Assembly: GCA_900548855.1 (NCBI GenBank)
Contig: URMF01000003.1
Coordinates: 56,290 to 120,289 of the forward strand
DNA length: 64,000 bases
Direction: 5' to 3'
DNA from: an uncultured Eubacteriales bacterium
GTDB taxonomy: Bacteria > Bacillota > Clostridia > Lachnospirales > Lachnospiraceae
Shown: in pieces, positions 1-8,188 of the stretch
How positions within the stretch are numbered: the stretch's first letter is position 1
Layout: each line of letters starts with the position of its first letter
Notes under the pieces: model-generated
Database searches by the model: none
Seen by the model: the letters and a program-made list of their open reading frames with translations, nothing else
Told to the model about the DNA's origin: nothing
Position numbers and translations under genes: made by a program

Positions 1-154
1 TGCCTCTTAATCCTGCTGTACCAAACTCTAAGTCCGCATAAAATCTTTCTTTAATCTCTTTGTCATCGTCTGCAATTGCTGCCAGTTCTTTCTTCGTATT
101 TTCGTCAAAATACGGATTGCTCATCCACTCTTCGTAAATCTGCCTGTAGTCCAT
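1..154 (-). CDS. phosphoglucomutase/phosphomannomutase family protein, N-terminal fragment
   Basis: This is the first 51 codons of a gene that continues beyond the left edge of the window. The peptide opens MDYRQIYEEW and runs to DLEFGTAGLRG. The FGTAGLRG segment is the hallmark N-terminal motif of the alpha-D-phosphohexomutase family (PgcA/ManB type), which interconverts hexose 1- and 6-phosphates. The ATG at 152-154 is preceded by a GAAAGGAG ribosome binding site at 161-168. The active-site serine loop lies outside the window, so glucose versus mannose preference cannot be judged. The gene's upstream region is occupied by the MITE-like element that starts at 185. Confidence 0.85.
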   Translation of the reverse strand, partial: MDYRQIYEEWMSNPYFDENTKKELAAIADDDKEIKERFYADLEFGTAGLRG

Positions 155-184
155 ACTAAACTCCTTTCACACATCATTCAATCA

Positions 185-452
185 TAGGCATTAGCGAAAC
201 TCATTTTTTCAAAATGTAAGTTGTGCAAATGTAACAAATTTATGTTTGCAGGACATTTGAGAACGCCAGTGATTCGCATTGAACACTTAGTGAGTACTTT
301 TGTACGAACTTAGTGTGAAAGTGTGCCATGGCTGCGAGGTACTTTCGAGCTTAGCACTGCTGCGTTCTCAATTAAGTGCAAACGGTCTGGAAAACATATT
401 TGTTACATTTGTACAACGAGCGACAACGAAAACAGAGTTTCGCAATTGCCTA
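185..452. mobile_element. MITE-like element with 18-bp terminal inverted repeats and 12-bp flanking direct repeats
   Basis: The left end TAGGCATTAGCGAAACTC (185-202) matches the reverse complement of the right end (435-452) at 16 of 18 positions. The arms continue as an imperfect inverted repeat, including GTTGTGCAAATGTAACAAAT on the left and its counterpart near 400-420. An inner stem pairs GAGAACGC with GCGTTCTC. The element is flanked by perfect direct repeats ATCATTCAATCA at 173-184 and 453-464, as expected of a target-site duplication. The right copy contains the stop codon of the PEGA gene. There is no credible transposase ORF, so the element would be non-autonomous. Related copies lie at 17,201, 47,657 and 63,925. 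Confidence 0.75.
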
Positions 453-453
453 A

Positions 454-1887
454 TCATTCAATCAAACTGGATATCGACGTCAATTCATCATATTTCAAGC
501 TTTCGTCCTTACCGTCATCTGTAAATGTTACTGTATAGCTCTTTGATAGATACCCCAATTTGCTAAGTGTAATTATATGACTTCCAGTGACTTTTGTAAA
601 GGACATCGGTGCAATTCCTATATATTCCCCATCAAAATAAATGCTTGCTCCACTAGGAGTTGTAATCGTGACTTTATTGGATGTTTTTGTGCCGGTGGTA
701 CTGTTTACATCCTTTACATTGTCTTTCTCCGTCGTAGAATTTTCCGTGGTACTGCCCGTCATTGTTCTGCCCTCCGTAGTACTACCGGTTTTTTCTGTTG
801 TCTGTGCTGTACTGTTTCCGGACTGGGTTGTAGAAGAAGATTTCTCAGTTGTATCATCTTCCTTCTGCAGTGTATATTCCTTTATTTTATAGGCATAATT
901 CACATTAAAGGAAGCGCTATAGGTTTGATATCCATCTGCCGCAATATAAATCTTGTGCTTACCATATACAATATCCACCGCACCTTCTGTATTTATCCGC
1001 GTACCGTCAATATAGACTGCTGCGTCTGATGGCGTCACCTTAAATAACACAGAGCCTGTCTGCTTTGGTTCAATTGCGATGTCTGCCAGAGATATGTCAA
1101 TCTCCTGGTTTTTAATAACCTCTACCTTCTTTGTCCCGACATCTTCTCCCTTGGCAATCCGGAGTGTATATTCCCCCTCCCGTACTGTCAGCAACATATC
1201 CTCCGTTACTGGAACAATCACATCATAACCAATCTCCACCATGCCCCCAATATAAGAAGCATAATCCGACAAACGCACATACCCATGTCCCAGCTCCACA
1301 TACATGGAACAGACAATATCATTGTAAAGCCATATGGAGAGCTGGTCTTCCGAACAGATTTCATCCAGAGCGATTTCCGTGTTATCCGAAAATGCACGGA
1401 TGGTATTACTCATTTGATAGGTTTTCCCGTCAACCCGTACCGTGCCCTCCAGATAATCAATCTCCGCCCCAGACACCTGCTGCAGCTTCTTTACATTCTC
1501 ATCCTTTGACATGTAAAGGGACAATAATTTATCCCGATTTGCATCATAGACAATATCCACAATGCTTCCAAGTTCCACCTGGGACATGGATAAAATATCG
1601 CCATATTTATTTTTTATATCCGCCCCGCCATTAAAGCTTAATACGATATCCGTTTCATAGCTTACAGCCCGCAGGGTAATTTTTTCATTCACCTCATCTA
1701 TATTGCTGACAACCGCCACCATGGATACCTCGTCTGCCGGTTCCACCTCATCATCATAAGAGGGAACCGTAAGCTCCTTTCCACAACCGGTCACCAAAAA
1801 AACCAGACAAAGCATCTGCATTATTATAAGAAAATAGCCCTCTCTTATTGGATTTTTTACAAACACCTCTTTTATCCTGCTGTACAT
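454..1887 (-). CDS. PEGA-domain lipoprotein
   Basis: This is a predicted surface lipoprotein of about 477 residues. The chosen ATG (1885-1887) has a GGAAAGGTGG ribosome binding site upstream; an ATG 60 bases further out is in frame but lacks one. The N-terminus is a short charged stretch, a hydrophobic segment, and a lipobox ending LVTGC, after which comes a polar mature protein. Two PEGA-type beta domains are visible, one around residues 275-340 (AAVYIDGTRI) and one at the C-terminus (ASIYFDGEYIG). A linker of about 60 residues rich in Ser, Thr and Glu joins them. PEGA domains are found in surface proteins of Gram-positives; the ligand is unknown. The stop codon sits inside the direct repeat that bounds the neighbouring MITE-like element, so the insertion lies immediately downstream of the gene. 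Confidence 0.75.
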   Translation of the reverse strand: MYSRIKEVFVKNPIREGYFLIIMQMLCLVFLVTGCGKELTVPSYDDEVEPADEVSMVAVVSNIDEVNEKITLRAVSYETDIVLSFNGGADIKNKYGDILSMSQVELGSIVDIVYDANRDKLLSLYMSKDENVKKLQQVSGAEIDYLEGTVRVDGKTYQMSNTIRAFSDNTEIALDEICSEDQLSIWLYNDIVCSMYVELGHGYVRLSDYASYIGGMVEIGYDVIVPVTEDMLLTVREGEYTLRIAKGEDVGTKKVEVIKNQEIDISLADIAIEPKQTGSVLFKVTPSDAAVYIDGTRINTEGAVDIVYGKHKIYIAADGYQTYSASFNVNYAYKIKEYTLQKEDDTTEKSSSTTQSGNSTAQTTEKTGSTTEGRTMTGSTTENSTTEKDNVKDVNSTTGTKTSNKVTITTPSGASIYFDGEYIGIAPMSFTKVTGSHIITLSKLGYLSKSYTVTFTDDGKDESLKYDELTSISSLIE

Positions 1888-2050
1888 CCGGCAATCAGCC
1901 ACCTTTCCTAATATATACTCCGGAACCCGGAAACACTTAACTCCCACAATAAATCTACAGGAATTGTATCATACTCCCTCAAAAAATGAAAGTCCGCAAT
2001 CAGAGAGTCTTCCCTGCCACGGAACATTCACTTCCACAAATCTTTAAGCC

Positions 2051-3295
2051 TTACTCGGTGTTTGTAATGTAATATTTTTTGTATTCCTGAAGCATACTAT
2101 GCTTCTCTGTTTCCTGCAAAATTACGGTTTCCAGCTTTTCTAAGTATTTCGGCGACAAAAATGCCTTGCTGGTATTGTAATAGCTGTTAGCTATTTTCCA
2201 GAATTTTTCCGGATAGGAAAATAAAATATACATGTAGCGATAATCCTCTGTCGTCAGTTCAAGCTGTTCACCATAGGTTTTGAAAATATCCTCCAGCTGG
2301 GTAAAGCCAAAATGATTTTTTTCCATAACCTTCCTTGCAAACTGATACAAATCATTTAACTGATTTCCCCTTGAGAACCGTTCAAAATGTACAATTGCCT
2401 CAGATTTATCATCCAGTATCACATTGTGCTGGTTATAGCTTCCGTGACAGATTCCATAATGATTTTGAAATATATTTTCTGCAGACACACCGTCTTCCTT
2501 TTTCAGCACCTGGGAAAGCATTTCCACACATTCCACGCCCTGTCGGTAATAATCCCAGAACACCTGTAAAAATAGATTTTCAAAAGCATTCTTGCGTTTT
2601 ACTCCCATAATAAATTTCTGGATTTTTTTTAATTCCTTGTTATGCCTTACAAAGGTATTCTCAATATCAAAATCATCCATATCCTTTTCTATAACATTTT
2701 CTTTGGGTTTTCCTTTATTTGTATTTTTTCCGATAGTTTCTTTCTTCTCCTGTCCCTCCTTCATTTTTGCAGCTCTTAACGCCTCTTCCAACGCATTCGA
2801 ACTGATTTCATAGACATAAGAAATCTTTTCTATTTCCTCTCCATCCGCAATCGCACGTTTTATTTCTTCAATCCGCTTCTGCTCTTTTTCCTGCAGGCTC
2901 TCCTGCCATGCATCCTGAAACTGAAAAACAATTTTTTTGCCATATATATGAAACCGCGCCAGTGCCCGCACTGCCCGCACAATATCAGAAGGGTTATGCA
3001 TGTCACATTCATTTCCTTCAAAGTGCTTTTTCAACACAAACGGCTGTCTGTATTTGTCACAGGTAAACAGGTTTCCTTCTTTATTGGGAATTAAATAATC
3101 AAGATTTGTGCATCCGGCCTCTTCAAACAACTGTTTCAACACATATTCCTGTTCCAACCTGGTCACACTGCCGCGAAACGGCTCCAGAATACGCAGTCCG
3201 CTGGTGGTGGTAAGAATCGTCGCACCTCTTCCCTTTCTTGTGGCAAGAATTTCCATGTCGTATTGTTCGTATACCTCAGCGAGTTTTTCGGACAT
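2051..3295 (-). CDS. CotS-like spore coat protein (kinase-like fold)
   Basis: The 414-residue protein belongs to the CotS/YutH/YsxE group of spore-coat-associated proteins, which share the aminoglycoside phosphotransferase-like fold. Near residue 280 there is a catalytic-loop-like motif HGSYNQHNVIL (family form HGDxxxxN). The usual Asp is Ser here, so phosphotransfer may be lost, as in many coat members. The N-terminal part (RILEPFRGS, FVLKKHFEG) resembles the nucleotide-binding lobe with its conserved lysines. A lysine- and glutamate-rich insertion lies around residues 175-210. The ATG at 3293-3295 is preceded by an AAAGGAGGGG ribosome binding site. Upstream at 3390-3417 lies a sigma-K-like promoter, consistent with late mother-cell expression. 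The family call is firm; the role in this organism is inferred. Confidence 0.75.
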   Translation of the reverse strand: MSEKLAEVYEQYDMEILATRKGRGATILTTTSGLRILEPFRGSVTRLEQEYVLKQLFEEAGCTNLDYLIPNKEGNLFTCDKYRQPFVLKKHFEGNECDMHNPSDIVRAVRALARFHIYGKKIVFQFQDAWQESLQEKEQKRIEEIKRAIADGEEIEKISYVYEISSNALEEALRAAKMKEGQEKKETIGKNTNKGKPKENVIEKDMDDFDIENTFVRHNKELKKIQKFIMGVKRKNAFENLFLQVFWDYYRQGVECVEMLSQVLKKEDGVSAENIFQNHYGICHGSYNQHNVILDDKSEAIVHFERFSRGNQLNDLYQFARKVMEKNHFGFTQLEDIFKTYGEQLELTTEDYRYMYILFSYPEKFWKIANSYYNTSKAFLSPKYLEKLETVILQETEKHSMLQEYKKYYITNTE

Positions 3296-3389
3296 AAAAA
3301 CATCCCCTCCTTTACTCTTTCATCTTATGAAGAAGAGGACATTTTCATACTAGAAAATTACTTATTTTTTCTTTTTCCACCTGATATTT

Positions 3390-3417
3390 TATTATATGCA
3401 GCCCCCAGTATTTCTGT
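3390..3417 (-). promoter_or_regulatory. putative sigma-K promoter of the CotS-like gene
   Basis: On the minus strand the sequence reads ACA, a 16-base spacer, then CATATAATA. This matches the Bacillus sigma-K consensus (AC-type -35, N16-17, CATAnnnTA). The predicted start would leave an untranslated leader of about 88 bases before the coat gene. The call rests on consensus match and on the gene's function. Confidence 0.5.
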
Positions 3418-3429
3418 ATAAAACCTATA

Positions 3430-4773
3430 TTAAACAGGTTTTAACCTGTCTGATACAAGCTTAAGCAAAGTATCCTTCTGATTCTGCTCCGGATTTTCCA
3501 ACACACATTCCAACAGATAATTTAACATGTCTCCTATCTCTTTTCCAGGCTTCATTCCCTGCCCTATCAAGTCCTTTCCGGTAACCTCCAAATCTTTCAA
3601 AGAAAGACACTGCTGCTGCTCTAAAATCTGCTGATAATATTGCTTCAGCTGTTCCAGATTGGCAAGCTTTTGTTCCCGCATATAGGCACTTTGGGCGAGG
3701 ATATCCGCACGCTTAATATACATATAATCCGCAAACAAATCTGCTCCCATTTTGCTTAACGCTTTGCGGAAGGACCGGAGTGACGGCTTTTCTCCCATTC
3801 CATAGTCATGCCAGAGCACTAATTTTTGCACTCTCGCAATGGTCGCGTTATCAAATTTTAACCGTAGTAAAATTTTTTTTGCCATTTTTGCTCCCACCTC
3901 ATTATGTCCATAGAAATGGTCGCCTTTCTCATCCGTTGTCTTTGTTACCGGCTTTGCCACATCATGAAGCAACGCTGCCCAGCGCAAGGTCTCTGTGGGT
4001 GGAACCTCCTTCACCACATAAAGAGTATGTTCACCAGCAGCATACATATGATGTTTATTATTCTGTTGTGTTTCCATCATCCGGTCAAACTCCGGCAATA
4101 CTACCGCCGTGACCCCCAGCTCATATGCTGTCCGCAGGCACTCCGGATGCTTTGACACCAGTAATTTGGTAAGCTCCACATGAATTCGCTCTGCACTGAT
4201 ATCCCTCAAAAATACAGCCTGATTACGAATCGCTTCCCTTGTGTTTTCATCAATCTGAAAATCAAGCTGTGCTGCAAACCGTACTGCCCGCAAAATCCGC
4301 AATGCGTCTTCATCAAACCGCTCCTTCGGATTACCAACGCACCGGATAACCCGGGTTTTCAAATCCTCCACACCACCAAAATGGTCTACAAGTCCCTCCA
4401 ATTCATTATATGCCATGGCATTAATCGTAAAATCACGGCGTTTCATATCCTCTATCAAACTGGCAGTAAAGGTCACGGAAGCTGGTCTCCTATGGTCTTC
4501 ATATTTGCCATCTACCCGGTAAGTCGTAACCTCATAGCCCTCTTTTCCAAACATAACCGTTACGGTTCCGTGCACAATTCCTGTATCGATGGTTCTACGA
4601 AAAAGCGCCTTCACCTCTTCCGGCCTGGCAGATGTGGTGATATCCCAATCATCTGGCTCCTTGCCCAGTATGGCATCCCTGACACAGCCACCTACAATAT
4701 AAGCCTCATAACCAGAATCCTGCAATGTATGAATAATCCGGTTTGCATTTTCCGGCATGTTAATCTTAATCAT
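3430..4773 (-). CDS. cca: CCA tRNA nucleotidyltransferase with HD domain
   Basis: This enzyme adds or repairs the 3'-terminal CCA of tRNAs from CTP and ATP. The 447-residue protein shows the class II nucleotidyltransferase head: GGCVRDAILG near residue 28 and DDWDIT near residue 40 carry the metal-binding aspartates. RRDFTINAMAYN follows near residue 112, with the neck motif around RILRAVRFA. After these comes an HD phosphohydrolase-like domain with LLHDVAKP near residue 268, as in many clostridial and E. coli-type enzymes. Length is normal. The ATG at 4771-4773 starts 14 bases after the stop of the small HTH gene upstream, so the two are probably cotranscribed. Confidence 0.93.
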   Translation of the reverse strand: MIKINMPENANRIIHTLQDSGYEAYIVGGCVRDAILGKEPDDWDITTSARPEEVKALFRRTIDTGIVHGTVTVMFGKEGYEVTTYRVDGKYEDHRRPASVTFTASLIEDMKRRDFTINAMAYNELEGLVDHFGGVEDLKTRVIRCVGNPKERFDEDALRILRAVRFAAQLDFQIDENTREAIRNQAVFLRDISAERIHVELTKLLVSKHPECLRTAYELGVTAVVLPEFDRMMETQQNNKHHMYAAGEHTLYVVKEVPPTETLRWAALLHDVAKPVTKTTDEKGDHFYGHNEVGAKMAKKILLRLKFDNATIARVQKLVLWHDYGMGEKPSLRSFRKALSKMGADLFADYMYIKRADILAQSAYMREQKLANLEQLKQYYQQILEQQQCLSLKDLEVTGKDLIGQGMKPGKEIGDMLNYLLECVLENPEQNQKDTLLKLVSDRLKPV

Positions 4774-4787
4774 CTATACCACCCCTT

Positions 4788-5123
4788 CTATTCTCCCGCT
4801 ACTGATTTATCCTGCATAATAGAAGAAATCATGCCAAGGGAAATTCCGGTTATTTCATGCACCTTGCGGTAAGACATTCCCTGGTTTACAAGTACACGAA
4901 CCTGCTCTCTCTGCTCCTCTAAAAGTGCCGGCCGCCCTCTTTTTCTTTTGGAAAATTCTCCGGTGGTATCGAATCCCTGATTTACCTGCTGCAAAGCATT
5001 CTGAAAATATTGCAGGCGCTGTTCATAGCCCTTAATCGTATCCTGCTGGTATTCAATCTGTAATTGTAACTCTTTAATCCGCTGCTCCTTCTGCTTCAGC
5101 TGCTGTTCGATATCACTGCTCAT
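4788..5123 (-). CDS. coiled-coil protein with C-terminal resolvase-type helix-turn-helix
   Basis: The protein is 111 residues from the ATG at 5121-5123. This start was chosen because an AGGTG sits about nine bases upstream; an in-frame ATG seven codons earlier has no such site. Residues 5-48 are a predicted coiled coil rich in Gln, Glu and Lys. Residues 63-104 resemble the Hin/resolvase C-terminal HTH: GRPALLEEQRE, then GMSYRKVHEITG and a recognition helix. There is no serine recombinase catalytic domain, so it is a DNA-binding protein rather than an enzyme. It lies directly upstream of cca and is likely cotranscribed with it. Its target is unknown. Confidence 0.6.
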   Translation of the reverse strand: MSSDIEQQLKQKEQRIKELQLQIEYQQDTIKGYEQRLQYFQNALQQVNQGFDTTGEFSKRKRGRPALLEEQREQVRVLVNQGMSYRKVHEITGISLGMISSIMQDKSVAGE

Positions 5124-5255
5124 GTTCACACACCTAATCATCATCGCTCTAATTTTTAATTATTGTTAACCCGAAACAGAAATATCATACAACAAATGTT
5201 CATTTTTTTCAATAAAATCTGAACGGTAACACACTGCATGTTATCCGGTTACAGC

Positions 5256-5918
5256 CTACATCTGCTTACGAAGGTTTGCACCCATTGCATACTTGGACAT
5301 TGGTTTTTTATAGAGAAGCCTTCGGACTATTCCTCCGACCACCGCTCCAAAGACAATTGCTAAAAATCCCAGTATTGCTCCGGCACCCAAATTAACCAAA
5401 TTTGCCGTATCATTAATTATCGCACTGAATTTAGAAGAAATCACGAAAAATCCCCCAGAAAATACTATCACACTAATCAGAAAACTTTTCCACGCCATAC
5501 CACAATAAACCAATACCCAGCCCCCTAGTATGCCGGCAAACAAAAAAGCGGCTCCATACTGCTGTTTCACGGCTTCGGCTTCATGTGATACATATATTTT
5601 TATCACTCCAACTATAAGCAAAAAAATATAATAACATATGCCAGTTAATAATCCCAAAATGTCAATGAGCCATGTCTCCAACATTCTCCGCTTCGGAGAC
5701 GCAGTCACCATTCCAATACTTAGAAGTGTATTGTAAACCTGAAGCAGCATAAGCAGACCGGCAAATATATATAAGCTTCCCATGACAAGCCCTTCCGAAT
5801 CCATCATTATAAGAAACAGGATTCCCAATAGAAAAAATAAAGCCGCGGCTGCGATTGATGATTTTTTATCGCCTCCATATTTTATTATTTTGATTTGCTT
5901 CCTAAAATTCTTTATCAT
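5256..5918 (-). CDS. ABC-2-like membrane protein, second permease of a ytr-type operon
   Basis: This is a 220-residue integral membrane protein with about six hydrophobic segments: near residues 25-40, 45-65, 85-110, 122-140, 147-163 and 175-195. No enzyme motif is visible. It overlaps the upstream permease gene by 17 bases and has a GGAGGAGAG ribosome binding site inside that overlap, so the two are translationally coupled. Position after a GntR regulator, an ABC ATPase and another membrane protein suggests a subunit or accessory protein of that transporter. Substrate is unknown; Ytr-like systems are often linked to cell-envelope stress. Confidence 0.55.
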   Translation of the reverse strand: MIKNFRKQIKIIKYGGDKKSSIAAAALFFLLGILFLIMMDSEGLVMGSLYIFAGLLMLLQVYNTLLSIGMVTASPKRRMLETWLIDILGLLTGICYYIFLLIVGVIKIYVSHEAEAVKQQYGAAFLFAGILGGWVLVYCGMAWKSFLISVIVFSGGFFVISSKFSAIINDTANLVNLGAGAILGFLAIVFGAVVGGIVRRLLYKKPMSKYAMGANLRKQM

Positions 5919-6546
5919 AAAAACTCTCCTCCGCCCTTTTTAAAATCAATTTATTTCCCAACACTGCAATACCCACATCTGCAATTCCTAATAAAAGCAG
6001 CCACCATATCTGTATATTCCACGACAATACATAAATTCCCACTATGCTGGCGACTGTCATCAAAATGTAAAGCATTACCAGATTTACCCACACATTTGTG
6101 GAAAAACGGGTAATCATAAACCCAAGCCCTGCCATCAGATAGACTATTGCAATGCAAAATATACATTGCTTCAGGGTAAATGCAAAATCCAACCGCAAAA
6201 CAAAAGATACACCGGCCATGATTACCCCTGTACTTAAAAATCGTCTGGCTGCATCCATATATAGTGCTTTTTTCAGCAGCGGCAACCCTTTCGCAGAGGT
6301 TTTCAGATACTCTAACCGATTTGTATTCCTTGCAGCAATTCCCAAAAATACGTAGGTGTCCAGCATATATTCCACCATAATTATCATACCGCAGGCCAAG
6401 CTGATGCAGATAAATGATAAATGTGTGGTATATCGATTTAACGCATACATTCCTCCTATTACAAACAGCGGATACAATATATAGATACACCATTTTACCC
6501 AGGCTCTGGGCAGAAACATATGATAACCTTTAATCGCTTCCTTCAT
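5902..6546 (-). CDS. ABC-2-like membrane protein, first permease of a ytr-type operon
   Basis: The 214-residue hydrophobic protein has roughly five or six membrane segments, including WCIYILYPLFVIGGMYAL near the N-terminus and paired segments at residues 105-135 and 145-195. It follows the ATPase gene by 30 bases and has a GAGGTG ribosome binding site before the ATG at 6544-6546. Permeases of ABC-2 type in GntR-regulated (YtrA-like) operons diverge strongly, so assignment relies mainly on context. It overlaps the next membrane-protein gene, which suggests stoichiometric production. Confidence 0.55.
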   Translation of the reverse strand: MKEAIKGYHMFLPRAWVKWCIYILYPLFVIGGMYALNRYTTHLSFICISLACGMIIMVEYMLDTYVFLGIAARNTNRLEYLKTSAKGLPLLKKALYMDAARRFLSTGVIMAGVSFVLRLDFAFTLKQCIFCIAIVYLMAGLGFMITRFSTNVWVNLVMLYILMTVASIVGIYVLSWNIQIWWLLLLGIADVGIAVLGNKLILKRAEESFYDKEF

Positions 6547-6576
6547 AAATATTTCACCTCTATTCTAACAACTGCC

Positions 6577-7452
6577 CTATACCTGCAGGTGTGTATATTT
6601 TTTCATAACTGCCACACTAATCTGAGAAAGCGTCGGGACTTCCGTTGCAACATCCAGTCCTGCCAGCTTATCTAAATCCTCTGATGGACAAAGTCCTTCA
6701 AATCCATAAGTATTCTTTTGAAACCCTAAGAGAATATCCTTTACCTGGTTTTCCTCCGACGGTTCTCCCTTAACCAAAATATATTTTTCCTTTAACTCCT
6801 CCACAAAGCCCTGTTCCACAACCCTTCCCTGTTCCATGATTATGGCATAATCTGTGACATTTTCCATATCCGCAATATTATGGGTTGAGAAAAATACCGT
6901 CTTATCGCCATTTCCTGCCTCTATATATTCCCGAATCATAGCGCATAGCTTATCTCGCATTAACGGGTCAAGAGGAGAAGCCGGTTCATCCAAGAGAAGC
7001 ATCCGGGTATCTCTTGCAAATACTGCTGACAGCATTGTCTTCATCTTCATACCATCTGACAGCTTATCTATACTTTTTCCTTCCTTGTTAACACCTAAGT
7101 CCTGACAGAGCCGTTCATACTGTTCCCTGTGAAACCGTTCAAACAAAAGCTCACTGACCTCCCCTACTGCGCGGATAGTCCAATGGGGCATAAAATAATT
7201 ACCCGGCCCCGTGTAGCCAATGCTTTCACGGACCTCCTTCTCTTCCATCTCTCCATCAAAATAAATAATCTCTCCCTTGTAATCCAGCCGGACTCCTGCA
7301 AGAATATGAAGCAGGGTGCTTTTCCCCGCACCGTTTTCTCCAATCAAAGCGGTGGCAAAGCCCTCCGGAATCTCCAGAGCAGGAATGTTTAACTCAAACC
7401 CTTTAAATTTCTTTGTTATATTCTGCATTGTAATTGCTGCTTGCATTTTCAT
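6577..7452 (-). CDS. ABC transporter ATP-binding protein (YtrB-like)
   Basis: This 291-residue nucleotide-binding subunit would energise the two membrane proteins encoded downstream. The Walker A motif GENGAGKST is near residue 40, the signature is the variant LSDGMKM near residue 133, and Walker B with the catalytic Glu is LLLDEPASPLD near residue 155. The switch His is present in FFSTHN. About 70 C-terminal residues lie beyond the ATPase core, as in other GntR-linked ABC proteins. The ATG at 7450-7452 was chosen because GGGAAGGAG precedes it; an in-frame ATG 17 codons upstream has no comparable site. Confidence 0.85.
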   Translation of the reverse strand: MKMQAAITMQNITKKFKGFELNIPALEIPEGFATALIGENGAGKSTLLHILAGVRLDYKGEIIYFDGEMEEKEVRESIGYTGPGNYFMPHWTIRAVGEVSELLFERFHREQYERLCQDLGVNKEGKSIDKLSDGMKMKTMLSAVFARDTRMLLLDEPASPLDPLMRDKLCAMIREYIEAGNGDKTVFFSTHNIADMENVTDYAIIMEQGRVVEQGFVEELKEKYILVKGEPSEENQVKDILLGFQKNTYGFEGLCPSEDLDKLAGLDVATEVPTLSQISVAVMKKYTHLQV

Positions 7453-7551
7453 ATCTGACTCCTTCCCGGAATAATTCCATTTCCCTATATCAGAACTATC
7501 CATACCTTTTAAAATATCAATTTTTGTTTTCCTTACAGCGTTTATACCACT

Positions 7552-7923
7552 TTAACTCTCTGCTTCCAGCAGCATTTTTAAAACCTCCACAAGCTCCCCA
7601 TTGGAAATGCCGGCAATCCTGGCTACAGATATAGCATTTGTCAAATGCTCCTCCATTTTCCGCATATGCTGTTCCTTCAACATTTCGCTGTCCTGTGCAT
7701 TGACATAATAGCCCTTTCCCTGCACTGCTGTTATTAAGCCCTGCTTCTCCAATTCTTCATAGGCCTTCATTGTTGTAATCACACTGATTCGTAAATCCTT
7801 TGCCAGCCCCCGGATTGAGGGAAGATATTCTCCCTGCTTCATTTTTCCGGATAAAATATCTTCCTTAAACTGCGCTGCAATCTGTTGGTAAATTGGAATG
7901 CCGGAATTCTGTAATATTTTCAT
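7552..7923 (-). CDS. GntR-family regulator, YtrA subfamily
   Basis: The 123-residue protein is a short GntR repressor. The winged helix occupies residues 10-75, with IPIYQQIAAQFKEDILSG, the SIRGLAKDLRIS recognition region and VQGKGYYV. A tail of only about 45 residues follows. This lack of a large effector domain is typical of YtrA. It is the first gene of the operon with the ABC ATPase and both membrane proteins. An AGGAGG lies seven bases before the ATG. Upstream is a strong promoter with an overlapping inverted repeat, so autorepression is likely. Confidence 0.85.
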   Translation of the reverse strand: MKILQNSGIPIYQQIAAQFKEDILSGKMKQGEYLPSIRGLAKDLRISVITTMKAYEELEKQGLITAVQGKGYYVNAQDSEMLKEQHMRKMEEHLTNAISVARIAGISNGELVEVLKMLLEAES

Positions 7924-8028
7924 CTCTACCTCCTAACATGTCATACATCCATATACCCATCCTTCCCTGAACTGCCCGCAGGAAAAAGGGGTGAAATTTG
8001 TCTGCACCTCCTATGCGGGCGGCTCCCA

Positions 8029-8072
8029 ACTGTTTATATGTTATATATACACCATGAACAGTATTGTGTCAA
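8029..8072 (-). promoter_or_regulatory. promoter and candidate operator of the ytr-like operon
   Basis: On the minus strand there is TTGACA at 8067-8072, a 17-base spacer, and TATATA at 8044-8049: a near-consensus vegetative promoter. An inverted repeat ACTGTT (8029-8034) / AACAGT (8057-8062) spans the -10 and half of the spacer. This is a plausible binding site for the GntR protein made by the first gene. The promoter is well supported; the operator is inference. Confidence 0.6.
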
Positions 8073-8092
8073 CTATTACTTGAAAAATTTTT

Positions 8093-8139
8093 GTACTCAA
8101 AAAATGTCCACTGGACATTTTTCTCATATATCTGGCAAC
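8093..8139 (-). repeat. short hairpin repeat, copy A
   Basis: On the minus strand this holds TATGAG, a perfect 10-bp stem (AAAAATGTCC / GGACATTTTT) with an AGT loop, then TTGAGTAC. Three similar copies in the same orientation lie at 12,115, 18,823 and 47,728. The copy follows the terminator of the AGCS symporter gene and precedes the promoter of the GntR operon. Stem changes between copies are compensatory. Confidence 0.75.
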
Positions 8140-8144
8140 AAAAT

Positions 8145-8170
8145 AAAGCCCCGGAATATACCAGAGCTTT
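8145..8170 (-). terminator. intrinsic terminator of the AGCS symporter gene
   Basis: The minus strand pairs AAAGCTCTGG with CCGGGGCTTT over a six-base loop, with two G-U pairs, followed by a T-rich tract. It begins 18 bases after the symporter stop codon. The pairing is poorer on the plus strand, which supports the assigned direction. Confidence 0.65.
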
Positions 8171-8188
8171 TAATCCAAAGCACATAAT

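Noticed and set aside
300..538. Two overlapping plus-strand reading frames of 71-74 codons
   Set aside because: They lie within the inverted-repeat arms of the MITE-like element, have no ribosome binding site and no recognisable protein features.
5951..6493. Second 180-codon minus-strand frame inside the permease gene
   Set aside because: It overlaps a membrane protein gene with a good ribosome binding site and has a composition typical of a shadow frame.
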